Source: an uncultured Draconibacterium sp.
GTDB lineage: Bacteria; Bacteroidota; Bacteroidia; Bacteroidales; Prolixibacteraceae
Direction of reading: 5' to 3'
Assembly: GCA_947492175.1 (NCBI GenBank)
Contig: CANLMQ010000059.1
Location: 1 to 14,789 of the forward strand
Length of the DNA stretch: 14,789 nt
Each line of letters starts with the position of its first letter. The stretch's first letter is position 1. The notes beneath the pieces were generated by a model that worked only from the letters and a program-made list of their open reading frames with translations, was not told the origin of the DNA and did no database searches. A program made the translations under genes and the position numbers. Shown piece by piece: positions 8,621 to 14,704 of the stretch.

Positions 8621-9598
8621 ATGAAAGCAATAATCTGTACTAAATACGGTCAGCCCGAAGTACTGCAAATGGCAGAAGTACCAAAGCCGGTTCCGCAGGC
8701 AAACGAAGTTCTAATAAGAATTCATGCAACAACAGCTAACGGAGCCGATGTCCGCATAAGGGGAGCTGTATTTACACCGCTATTTAATATACCGGTACGC
8801 CTGATAATGGGAATTAAGGGACCTAGAAATAAGATTCTGGGAGTTGAATTAGCAGGAACGGTTGAAGCCGTTGGGAAAAATGTGACCCGGTACAAAACCG
8901 GCGACAGGGTATTTGCATCAACAGGGGCAAAATTTGGAGCTTATGCCGAATACATCTGCCTGAAAGAAAATGCAGTGATGACAACAATGCCATCGAATAT
9001 GACTTTTGAAGAAGCCGCCGCTGTTCCGCATTGTGCACTGGCTGCCATTCATTTCCTGCGGAAAGGGCATGTTAAACCCGGGAAAAACGTATTGATTTAC
9101 GGGGCTGCCGGTGGTATCGGAACATTTGCCGTTCAACTTGCCAAATCAATGGGAGCTGTGGTTTCCGGAGTGTGCAGTACCTCTGGCATTGAAATGGTAA
9201 AGTCGATTGGTGCCCACAAAGTAATCGATTATACACAGGAAAATTTTGAAGACAAACTGGAAAAATACGATGTAATTTTTGATACGGTTGGGAAAGCTCC
9301 AATTACAAGCTGTATAAAATCGCTCAACGAAAAAGGAATTTACCTGTCGGCTGTTCATTTGGAGTTTTCGCGAATTATGGAAGGAATAAGAGCATCGTTT
9401 TTAAGCGGTAAAAAAGTAATTGGAGGAGAAGCTCCTTATACCACCGAAAATCTGGAATATTTAAAGAAACAGATAGAAGAAGGTAAACTAAAGTCGGTTA
9501 TTGATAAACGGTACGAACTTAACCAGATTGTTGAAGCACATGCCTATGTCGATACCGGACATAAAAAAGGCCATGTGGTTATCAGTGTTGGTCAGTAA
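8621..9598 (+). CDS. NAD(P)-dependent medium-chain oxidoreductase, zinc-free quinone reductase-like
   Basis: A 325-residue cytoplasmic protein of the medium-chain dehydrogenase/reductase superfamily. A GroES-like N-terminal domain (about 1-125, with GVELAG at 74-79 and GDRVF at 94-98) is followed by a Rossmann fold whose nucleotide-binding signature GAAGGIGTFAVQLAK is at 161-175. The conserved zinc-binding Cys/His set of true alcohol dehydrogenases is missing, which places it with NADPH:quinone oxidoreductase/zeta-crystallin-like enzymes that reduce quinones or alpha,beta-unsaturated carbonyls. Length is normal. It starts 193 bp after the acyltransferase-ankyrin gene on the same strand, so it may have its own promoter. 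An out-of-frame ATG lies just upstream and ends in a TGA overlapping the true ATG. The exact substrate is unknown. Confidence 0.85.
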   Translation: MKAIICTKYGQPEVLQMAEVPKPVPQANEVLIRIHATTANGADVRIRGAVFTPLFNIPVRLIMGIKGPRNKILGVELAGTVEAVGKNVTRYKTGDRVFASTGAKFGAYAEYICLKENAVMTTMPSNMTFEEAAAVPHCALAAIHFLRKGHVKPGKNVLIYGAAGGIGTFAVQLAKSMGAVVSGVCSTSGIEMVKSIGAHKVIDYTQENFEDKLEKYDVIFDTVGKAPITSCIKSLNEKGIYLSAVHLEFSRIMEGIRASFLSGKKVIGGEAPYTTENLEYLKKQIEEGKLKSVIDKRYELNQIVEAHAYVDTGHKKGHVVISVGQ

Positions 9599-9645
9599 AT
9601 TGTTGGATAAAATTATTTGTCCACGATTACTGCCGGCCTGTTAGC

Positions 9646-10002
9646 TTAGATAAATATTAAGTCAGCAACCCCACAAATTCCTGCTCCGGCAATTATTGTC
9701 CACGAAATCCAGTCTTTAAATTCATTTCGTTTGTTTTTTAGAAAAAGCAGGTGAAGCCCCAGATGGATTAGCAGAAAAACATCGATACCTGTTCGAAGCA
9801 TATCGTTATTGGAGCTATTTGTTAATTGCCACAACAACCAGCCAAAGATGGGTACATGAGCAAGTATAAAAATTAAATGTCCGGATTTATCGTTAAGTTT
9901 TGAAAGCCCGGGAAATATTCTCCATTCCTTACAACGAATCGCATCCATTTCGTGTGTAAGCAGTAAAGAAAGCCCTGTTAGAAAAACGATACTGTTTGTC
10001 AT
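9646..10002 (-). CDS. Small four-helix membrane protein, DUF6713-like
   Basis: A 118-residue integral membrane protein with four hydrophobic segments (about 3-16, 42-60, 70-87, 99-116). Conserved-looking polar residues sit in or beside the helices: THEMDAIRCKEW at about 16-27, LAHVPIF near 50, and HLGLHLLF near 80. The HEMDA-x-x-x-KEW pattern fits my memory of the DUF6713 family, whose function is unknown; the family name is a recollection, not a search result. Its start is 6 bp after the GNAT stop codon, so the two are almost certainly co-translated. It converges with the oxidoreductase gene over a 47-bp gap that has no clear terminator. Confidence 0.7.
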   Translation of the reverse strand: MTNSIVFLTGLSLLLTHEMDAIRCKEWRIFPGLSKLNDKSGHLIFILAHVPIFGWLLWQLTNSSNNDMLRTGIDVFLLIHLGLHLLFLKNKRNEFKDWISWTIIAGAGICGVADLIFI

Positions 10003-10008
10003 ATTAAT

Positions 10009-10503
10009 TTATACTCTTTTAGTTAGCACCAATTCCCAATATCCAACATCAATCCATTTTTCGAATTTATAACCAACCTCCTTAAATTGCGCGACTTTCT
10101 CAAAACCCAGTTTTTCGTGCAGGGCTATACTTGGTTTATTGGGCAAGGCTATTCCACCAATTACTGCATGAATATTGCTTCTGGCTATGCGGTTTAATAA
10201 TTCCCGGTACAGTATTGTTCCAATTCCTTTTCCTTCTTTACCCTGTTTCAGGTATACAGTACTTTCAACAGAAAACTTATACGCACATCTCGATTTCCAT
10301 TCTGAGGCATAAGCATATCCTGCTATTTCGCCGCTTTCTTCATAAACAATCCAGGGCAAATTTAAATTGTGCGACTTAATTCTCTCTTTAATATCACTTT
10401 CTGTCACAGGAATTTCTTCGAAAGTAATACAGGTATTGTTGATATAGTAATTATAAATGTCTGCAATCGCTTTCGAATCGTTGATATGAATATCTCTAAT
10501 CAT
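10009..10503 (-). CDS. GNAT family N-acetyltransferase, phosphinothricin acetyltransferase-like
   Basis: A 164-residue cytoplasmic enzyme with the full GNAT fold. It opens with MIRDIHINDSKAIADIYNYYI and FEEIPVT near 28, as in the phosphinothricin/methionine-sulfone acetyltransferase group. The acetyl-CoA-binding motif A is at 87-95 (QGKEGKGIG), with PNKPSIALHEKLGF at 121-134 in motif B. The family transfers acetyl from acetyl-CoA to the amino group of amino-acid-like toxic compounds, but this acceptor cannot be assigned. An AAGAAA stretch just before the ATG may serve as ribosome contact. It lies upstream of the DUF6713-like gene (6-bp gap) and about 80 bp downstream of the 139-residue membrane gene on the same strand. 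Confidence 0.85.
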   Translation of the reverse strand: MIRDIHINDSKAIADIYNYYINNTCITFEEIPVTESDIKERIKSHNLNLPWIVYEESGEIAGYAYASEWKSRCAYKFSVESTVYLKQGKEGKGIGTILYRELLNRIARSNIHAVIGGIALPNKPSIALHEKLGFEKVAQFKEVGYKFEKWIDVGYWELVLTKRV

Positions 10504-10582
10504 TTTCTTGTTTCGTATTTAGTAATATAAAGTGCTGTTTTAGGCATCGGTGGCCCTTTTATTCATTTATTCCTTAAAACAT

Positions 10583-11002
10583 TCAATCTGCAAACCATTC
10601 CACAATTCCCGAGAAAAGGAATCCTAACGCACACACTTGTGTTATTGAACTTATAATAACCGGTCTCCGATTAATATGTTTCCTATTCATAATCAAGTAT
10701 ACAACAATCAATATAATCCAAACAGGGAGTGAGACAACCCAAATATTCCCGGTAATAGTTATAACTGGCAAGAACTCCTGGTAGTTTTCATTTGTTTTTG
10801 GGTCTGGAAAATTATATCTGGGCAAATATCCCAGTTTAATCCGTGAATAGATGTAAAATGAGAGCAATGACGTTATGTATCCTAATGGAATAATTCCTAA
10901 TACATAAAACAGATATTTCCAGTATCTTATAATCCTATAATTTTGGTTATAAGCTTGTGTCATTGGTAAATTCCACATTGTTCTTTTATTCAACGTGACC
11001 AT
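10583..11002 (-). CDS. Hypothetical membrane protein overlapping the fucosidase gene
   Basis: I do not recognise a family. From the first ATG it is 139 residues, with three hydrophobic segments (about 28-51, 82-105, 113-132), an aromatic N-terminal stretch (YNQNYRIIRYWKYLFYVLG), and the sequence YLPRYNFPDPKTNENY between helices 1 and 2. The ATG at 11002 overlaps the 3' end of the fucosidase gene by 17 nt. Later in-frame ATGs at 10978 (MWNLP) and 10963 (MTQAY) would remove the overlap, and the sequence does not decide between them. The overlap suggests translational coupling to the fucosidase, although a functional link is not evident. It is probably real because its hydrophobic segments are well formed and no alternative gene fits here. 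Confidence 0.6.
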   Translation of the reverse strand: MVTLNKRTMWNLPMTQAYNQNYRIIRYWKYLFYVLGIIPLGYITSLLSFYIYSRIKLGYLPRYNFPDPKTNENYQEFLPVITITGNIWVVSLPVWIILIVVYLIMNRKHINRRPVIISSITQVCALGFLFSGIVEWFAD

Positions 11003-12584
11003 CTAAATCCACTTTTTTTGTTCCACGCAGAGCTTTATCCGAATCTGTTTGGATTACATTCGGATGATGTTGTTCTTCTTTAGTAATTATTTCAAAAGAC
11101 CACGCATATTGGCTGTTTCCTAATTTTTGAGGAGGAACGATCCGAAGTCCTTCTTGTGTCATTTCCCAGGTAACATTTGAATCAGAGCCCAGTAAACTTA
11201 CAGATTCAACCTGATTGCTATTCCACCCTGCTGTAGCTTCAATAACAAAAGGAGCAACTGGTTTTGCACATTTAATTGCATACAGTTTTTTCCCGTTGGT
11301 GGTAAATGAAAGATGTTCGTTTTCTTGTTGGTTTACTTTCCAATAACGAGAACCGTAAATAGCTGCCCCATTAACCTTTAGCCATTCGCCCATAGCTCTC
11401 AATCGCTCAACTTGTTCAGGAACTAAGGTTCCATCAGCTTTTGGTCCTATATTGATAAGGAAATTACCATTTCTACTAATCACCTCTACCATTTCATGGA
11501 TTATGCCTTCAACACTTTTATATTTATCACCTTCCAAATAGCCAAACGACGTTCCAAACGTTGTACAACTTTGCCACTTAGGGCCAATAACTTTTAATTT
11601 CAAGTTGTCTTTTTCCAAACAGCCAACACCATCGGGCCAATTTCTGTTTTCACCTTTATTGTTTACATATACTGCCTGACTATTTTCCGCTCCCTGATTC
11701 ATAAAATCGGTAATCATACCTCGGATTTGATCGTCGAAATATTTAATAATTGGCTTAGCTTTCCCATTTCTCACATCGTTGCCATCACGTGTATAAATAG
11801 GAATGTCGTCTATCCACAGCATATCAGGGTGATATTTTACCTGAATCTCTTTCCAACGCGCTACATAGTCATCCACATATTCTTTTGAAAAGCCGAAAGG
11901 GCCATAGAGAGAAGCGGCTTCAGGAACACGCTTGATTTCTTCGGCAATGTCGGGTAACGGTGTAGCATTAACCGTATAAAGTTTTTCGGCAAAGAAAGAG
12001 CTGTGACGCTCGCGATGGTACGAAGGAGCATATTTCAATCCTAATTTACGCAGTGCTTTGCCAAGGTCTCCTACAATATCTCGTTTTGGTCCCATGTCTA
12101 CTGCGTTCCAGGGAGTAAGGTCTGAGTCCCAATTGGCCCACCCATCGTGATGCTCAGCCGTTAGCACTACGTAATGCGCACCAACCTCTTTAAACAGCTT
12201 TGCCCATTCGTCTGGATTCCATTTTTCGGCCTTGAATTCAGGAATAATATCTTTATAGCCAAACTCCGGCGGGTTCGCTCCCCAACGCTCTTTTATATAC
12301 GGATAATAATGTTCAGAGTCGCGGTAAATCAATTTAGGTACATGCTCAGCATAACCAAGTCCTTCTTTTTTGTAGCCTATTGCACTATATGGTCCCCAAT
12401 GAATGAATATGCCTATTTTTCCATCGTCAAACCACGATGGAACAGGCATTTTCTGCAAAGATTCCCAAGTCCCGTCATAGATTTTTTGTTCGTTCGATTT
12501 TTTTTCGACTGTTTTACAAGAAACAAATGTTAGGAGAGTTAAAGCGATTGTAAGTTTTAATATTAAAATTCTGTAGTTATTCAT
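10986..12584 (-). CDS. Alpha-L-fucosidase, GH29, lipoprotein
   Basis: Glycoside hydrolase family 29, which releases L-fucose from glycans with retention. Numbered from the start chosen here (532 residues), residues 1-23 are a lipoprotein signal with Cys23 in TFVSC. GH29 landmarks follow: IFIHWGPYSA at about 60, LTAEHHDGWANWDS at about 141-154, WNAVDMGPKRDIVG at about 159, PDMLWIDD at about 253-260 where Asp259 matches the family nucleophile, WQSCTTFGTSFGY, and NGNFLINIGPKADGTL. A beta-sandwich-like tail follows. The frame stays open to an ATG at 12716, but those 44 extra codons lie mostly inside a GC-rich hairpin element and would bury the signal peptide, so 12584 is the start. It probably acts at the cell envelope. 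The small membrane protein gene overlaps its 3' end. No SusC/SusD pair is in view. Confidence 0.9.
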   Translation of the reverse strand: MNNYRILILKLTIALTLLTFVSCKTVEKKSNEQKIYDGTWESLQKMPVPSWFDDGKIGIFIHWGPYSAIGYKKEGLGYAEHVPKLIYRDSEHYYPYIKERWGANPPEFGYKDIIPEFKAEKWNPDEWAKLFKEVGAHYVVLTAEHHDGWANWDSDLTPWNAVDMGPKRDIVGDLGKALRKLGLKYAPSYHRERHSSFFAEKLYTVNATPLPDIAEEIKRVPEAASLYGPFGFSKEYVDDYVARWKEIQVKYHPDMLWIDDIPIYTRDGNDVRNGKAKPIIKYFDDQIRGMITDFMNQGAENSQAVYVNNKGENRNWPDGVGCLEKDNLKLKVIGPKWQSCTTFGTSFGYLEGDKYKSVEGIIHEMVEVISRNGNFLINIGPKADGTLVPEQVERLRAMGEWLKVNGAAIYGSRYWKVNQQENEHLSFTTNGKKLYAIKCAKPVAPFVIEATAGWNSNQVESVSLLGSDSNVTWEMTQEGLRIVPPQKLGNSQYAWSFEIITKEEQHHPNVIQTDSDKALRGTKKVDLDGHVE

Positions 12585-12609
12585 ACCATTAAAATTGTTT
12601 ATTTGTAAG

Positions 12610-12730
12610 ACATCGTATGCCTGCCCGGCTTGTGCGGTCAGACGAGAGTCTGATGAGTCCGACCGAAACTGCGGCTGGGACGAGATTCGACTTGTCGAAT
12701 CGTACCGAATAGCCATGCCTTATACAATGT
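12610..12730. repeat. GC-rich hairpin element with terminal inverted repeats
   Basis: A 121-bp block, clearly GC-richer than its AT-rich surroundings, between the ABC ATPase stop and the fucosidase start. Its ends are ACATCGTAT (12610-12618) and ATACAATGT (12722-12730), inverted repeats matching at 8 of 9 positions. Inside are two perfect hairpins: TCAGAC-GAGA-GTCTGA (12638-12653) and GATTCGAC-TT-GTCGAATC (12684-12701). CGGTC (12635-12639) and GACCG (12661-12665) offer an alternative pairing. It has no coding capacity of its own. It resembles short interspersed REP- or MITE-like intergenic elements. It may terminate the ABC transcript, whose stop codon is 13 bp away. Confidence 0.65.
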
Positions 12731-12743
12731 GCAACCAACCTTT

Positions 12744-13403
12744 TTATATTGCATTTATATATCCAAGTTTTATTAAATCATCTCTGTCGTTTGTCAAATA
12801 AGTTTTACCATTTATAATTACATAAATCTCATCGCACACATCAATAATATGTTCGTATAAATGGTCTGTTATAATTATTCCCTTATTTTTTTTCTCTTCT
12901 AATATAATTCTTTTAATCGTATCGACATGCACAGGCATTACCTGTGAAAATGGTTCGTCCAACATACAAAATTTTGTTTTCGAAGCAAGAATCGAGTAAA
13001 TCTCCAATATCCTGGCTTCTCCGCCTGAAAAGGTTTTTACTTTAGAATTAAAGTACTTTTCAAATTCAGGGAAATATTCTATAAACCGTGAAAAATCCAG
13101 ATTGAAATCCTTAAAAATTCTTTTTGTTTTTAGATATTTCGGGATAAAGTTAAATTGTGGCAAATATCTTAACAATTCAGGGTTCCGAAATCCATCATAA
13201 ATGGCTTTCCCATCAATTCTGATTGATTTATTTGTTGTTTGAAGTTCTCCGTAAATAATATTCATTAAACACGATTTACCCGTTCCGTTGCGCCCAAGAA
13301 TTCCTGTCGCTTTGCCAGTTTCATTTTTAAGAAATACGTCTTGAAGTACTCTTTTGGTGTCAAATTCGAGAATTATACTATCAACTTCCAGGCTGTGTTT
13401 CAT
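12744..13403 (-). CDS. ABC transporter ATP-binding protein
   Basis: A 219-residue cytoplasmic ATPase with a complete motif set: Walker A GRNGTGKS (37-44), Q-loop Gln83, signature FSGGE (125-129, a variant of LSGGQ), Walker B FCMLDE (145-150) with catalytic Glu150, and switch His181 in ITDH. It is slightly shorter than typical exporter NBDs, and the helical subdomain before the signature is divergent and aromatic-rich. Its start lies within the 3' end of the 3-TM gene (23-nt overlap), implying translational coupling. No conventional 6-TM permease is encoded next to it, so it either works with the 3-TM protein as a minimal transporter or energises a partner elsewhere. Very AT-rich codon use compared with the left half of the window suggests possible acquisition. 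It is followed by the hairpin element at 12610-12730. Confidence 0.85.
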   Translation of the reverse strand: MKHSLEVDSIILEFDTKRVLQDVFLKNETGKATGILGRNGTGKSCLMNIIYGELQTTNKSIRIDGKAIYDGFRNPELLRYLPQFNFIPKYLKTKRIFKDFNLDFSRFIEYFPEFEKYFNSKVKTFSGGEARILEIYSILASKTKFCMLDEPFSQVMPVHVDTIKRIILEEKKNKGIIITDHLYEHIIDVCDEIYVIINGKTYLTNDRDDLIKLGYINAI

Positions 13404-13710
13404 GAAGATTCGAGGATAAAATTAGTATTGAAATCAGGAAAAATAAAAAGTCAAAAATTAGTATTGGAATCCATAACATACGTCTTGATATACCAAGATT
13501 TTTATAGTAGTAAATTTCATTTTTTTTATAAACATTAGTGGAGTATACAATTACTGCAAGTGTGAAAATTTTGAACCAGAACAAAACTTGAATCATATAA
13601 ACGCCGTTTGTTCCAAACCCATATAAAAGTCCAAGGCAAATAAAAGTTATTAGAAAACTTAAAAATGCAAATGATTTATAAAAAGTTAGTATTAATCGTA
13701 TTGTCTTCAT
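13381..13710 (-). CDS. Small 3-TM membrane protein, putative partner of the ABC ATPase
   Basis: A 109-residue membrane protein with hydrophobic segments at about 12-32, 38-58 and 79-99. Between helices 2 and 3 is a cytoplasmic-looking stretch, KKNEIYYYKNLGISRRMLW (62-80). A loop of this type, aromatic/basic and with a short NLGISRR helix, could be a coupling helix that contacts the ATPase; that is inference. The gene overlaps the downstream ATPase start by 23 nt, the strongest evidence that the two work together. At three helices it is only half of an ABC-2-type permease protomer, so it would need to oligomerise if it forms the pore. No frameshift or truncation is visible: the N-terminus has a normal ATG, and the hydrophilic tail ends shortly after helix 3. 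No family recognised. Confidence 0.7.
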   Translation of the reverse strand: MKTIRLILTFYKSFAFLSFLITFICLGLLYGFGTNGVYMIQVLFWFKIFTLAVIVYSTNVYKKNEIYYYKNLGISRRMLWIPILIFDFLFFLISILILSSNLHETQPGS

Positions 13711-13877
13711 TTAAGAATTTTTGTATATAGTTTTTTGTAGCATGTTTAGCGCTTATTAGAATTTACTTTTTACGATTTAGTCTGTGAACAATATTAAAGA
13801 AAACATAGGAATATAATATGTTAACATAGATTAATATTGCTTAAGCTATGTTGTTCAAATGTTTGCTTATGGTGGTG
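13711..13877. promoter_or_regulatory. Palindrome-rich leader/promoter region of the 3-TM/ABC module
   Basis: Strongly AT-rich, with nested symmetric sequences upstream of the 3-TM gene start. These are CAATATTAA (13789-13797) with its exact reverse complement TTAATATTG (13831-13839), between them the perfect 12-bp palindrome TATGTTAACATA (13817-13828), then GCTTAAGC (13839-13846). AACATAG occurs at 13802-13808 and 13823-13829, with CTATGTT at 13846-13852. This looks like an operator cluster. TAATATTG (minus strand, 13789-13796) is one base off the TAnnTTTG promoter element. No ORF is supported. Confidence 0.4.
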
Positions 13878-14157
13878 TAATGTGGCCGGGCGGAGCTATG
13901 CCATGGCGTGAAAAATCAGTGGATAAACAAGGTTGCTGACTGGAAAAAGAAGGCTGGAAATGATCTTTGAGACCGAAAACAGGTGCTGGTATGACCAAAA
14001 GCGAAAACCTGTGAGTATATACTCCCGTAAAAACAAAAAAACCAGACATCGAAAAACCCATAATATATGTCCCCGTTTCAATGCCGGTTTGCGTCAACAC
14101 ACGGTTCAGACCTGGTCGTACCGACCGCCCGAACACTTAATTGTTAGGTGCTGGCAT
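13878..14157. repeat. Structured noncoding repeat-like block with imperfect inverted ends
   Basis: A 280-bp block, GC-richer than the genes beside it. TAATGTGGCCGGGCGG (13878-13893) and the reverse complement of CCGCCCGAACACTTA (14125-14139) share TAA-GTG-CGGGCGG with one gap, giving imperfect inverted ends. Inside are GGTCG-TAC-CGACC (14114-14126), the perfect 12-bp palindrome GAGTATATACTC (14013-14024), ACAGGT/ACCTGT (13979-13984, 14007-14012), and AGGTGCTGGTAT (13981-13992) repeated with one mismatch at 14146-14157. Open frames of 60-90 codons exist on both strands, but they overlap each other and show no domain or start-site support, so I call the block noncoding. It separates the ABC module from the lipoprotein gene. 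Confidence 0.5.
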
Positions 14158-14640
14158 TTAATCTTCAATTTCAATTAATTTATTGTCGGCTTGTAATTGA
14201 TTTATTACTCTTTTGTCATTGCGTGAATCTTCTCCTGTAAAACAGTCAGGACAAGGTGGATATCCTAATGTAATATAAACTAAATCAGGCTCAAGTAACA
14301 TAAACGTTATAATGTCATCATTGCTCGCAGAATAATATCCGGGGACATATTCTGCCGAATATATAATTTGATTGTCCAAGGTGACACTAAATCCAAAATG
14401 AGGGTCTGGAGTAACAGGCGTAATTTCACTTTTTAATTTATCCCAAGCAGATTCTTTTATTCGGAAAATGTATTTTGTCGAGTCATATCCTACAATTTCC
14501 TTATAATTCACAACAACGTTTGTAATGTCTCCATTAGCACAGAAGTTTAATTCCGAACCAATATCTTCATTTTCATCTTTGTTGCAATTTGTCAACCCCA
14601 GTAGTAGAAAAATTAGGAAGAAAAGATTTATAGTTTTCAT
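14158..14640 (-). CDS. Small hypothetical lipoprotein with a CPDC motif
   Basis: A 160-residue protein. Residues 1-19 form a lipoprotein signal peptide with the lipobox LTNC (Cys19), followed by an acidic NKDENED linker, as in surface-exposed Bacteroidota lipoproteins. The remainder looks like a small beta-rich domain (SVTLDNQIIYSAEYVPGYY) with Cys34 near the start and Cys130/Cys133 in YPPCPDCF near the end. The CxxC pair could be a disulfide or metal ligand, but no family is recognised. The stop codon abuts the structured block at 13878-14157, whose hairpins could end transcription. It is AT-rich like the ABC module. Confidence 0.7.
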   Translation of the reverse strand: MKTINLFFLIFLLLGLTNCNKDENEDIGSELNFCANGDITNVVVNYKEIVGYDSTKYIFRIKESAWDKLKSEITPVTPDPHFGFSVTLDNQIIYSAEYVPGYYSASNDDIITFMLLEPDLVYITLGYPPCPDCFTGEDSRNDKRVINQLQADNKLIEIED

Positions 14641-14704
14641 GATTAATTAATTTATATGATTTTAAGTCAGATGGTTATTGAAACATTTTGGTTGCTTTTT
14701 CATG

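Noticed and set aside
167..12584. A single fucose-utilisation operon joining the FHS-like permease and the GH29 fucosidase.
   Set aside because: They are about 9.5 kb apart with unrelated and oppositely oriented genes between, and no SusC/SusD, fucose isomerase or kinase is present.
12650..12669. Hammerhead-ribozyme-like core: CTGATGA followed by GAAAC.
   Set aside because: Only eight bases (GTCCGACC) lie between the two core motifs. They cannot make a stem II with a feasible loop: G-C pairs at the base, but the next pair is T-C, and the alternative register leaves a one-base loop. The match fits better as part of the hairpin element.
12585..12716. Fucosidase start at 12716 (576-residue version).
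   Set aside because: The extra 44 residues come mostly from the hairpin element and would precede a clear lipoprotein signal peptide that begins at 12584.
13867..14136. Overlapping open frames of 60-90 codons on both strands in the 13878-14157 block.
   Set aside because: They overlap one another, lack credible start signals or domains, and lie over palindromes and inverted ends. They look like shadows of a noncoding repeat.
14125..14157. Genuine integron attC site.
   Set aside because: A GTTRRRY-like core (GTTAGGT) is present, but no matching RYYYAAC core was found at the other end of the block and no integron integrase is in the window. Kept only as a resemblance.
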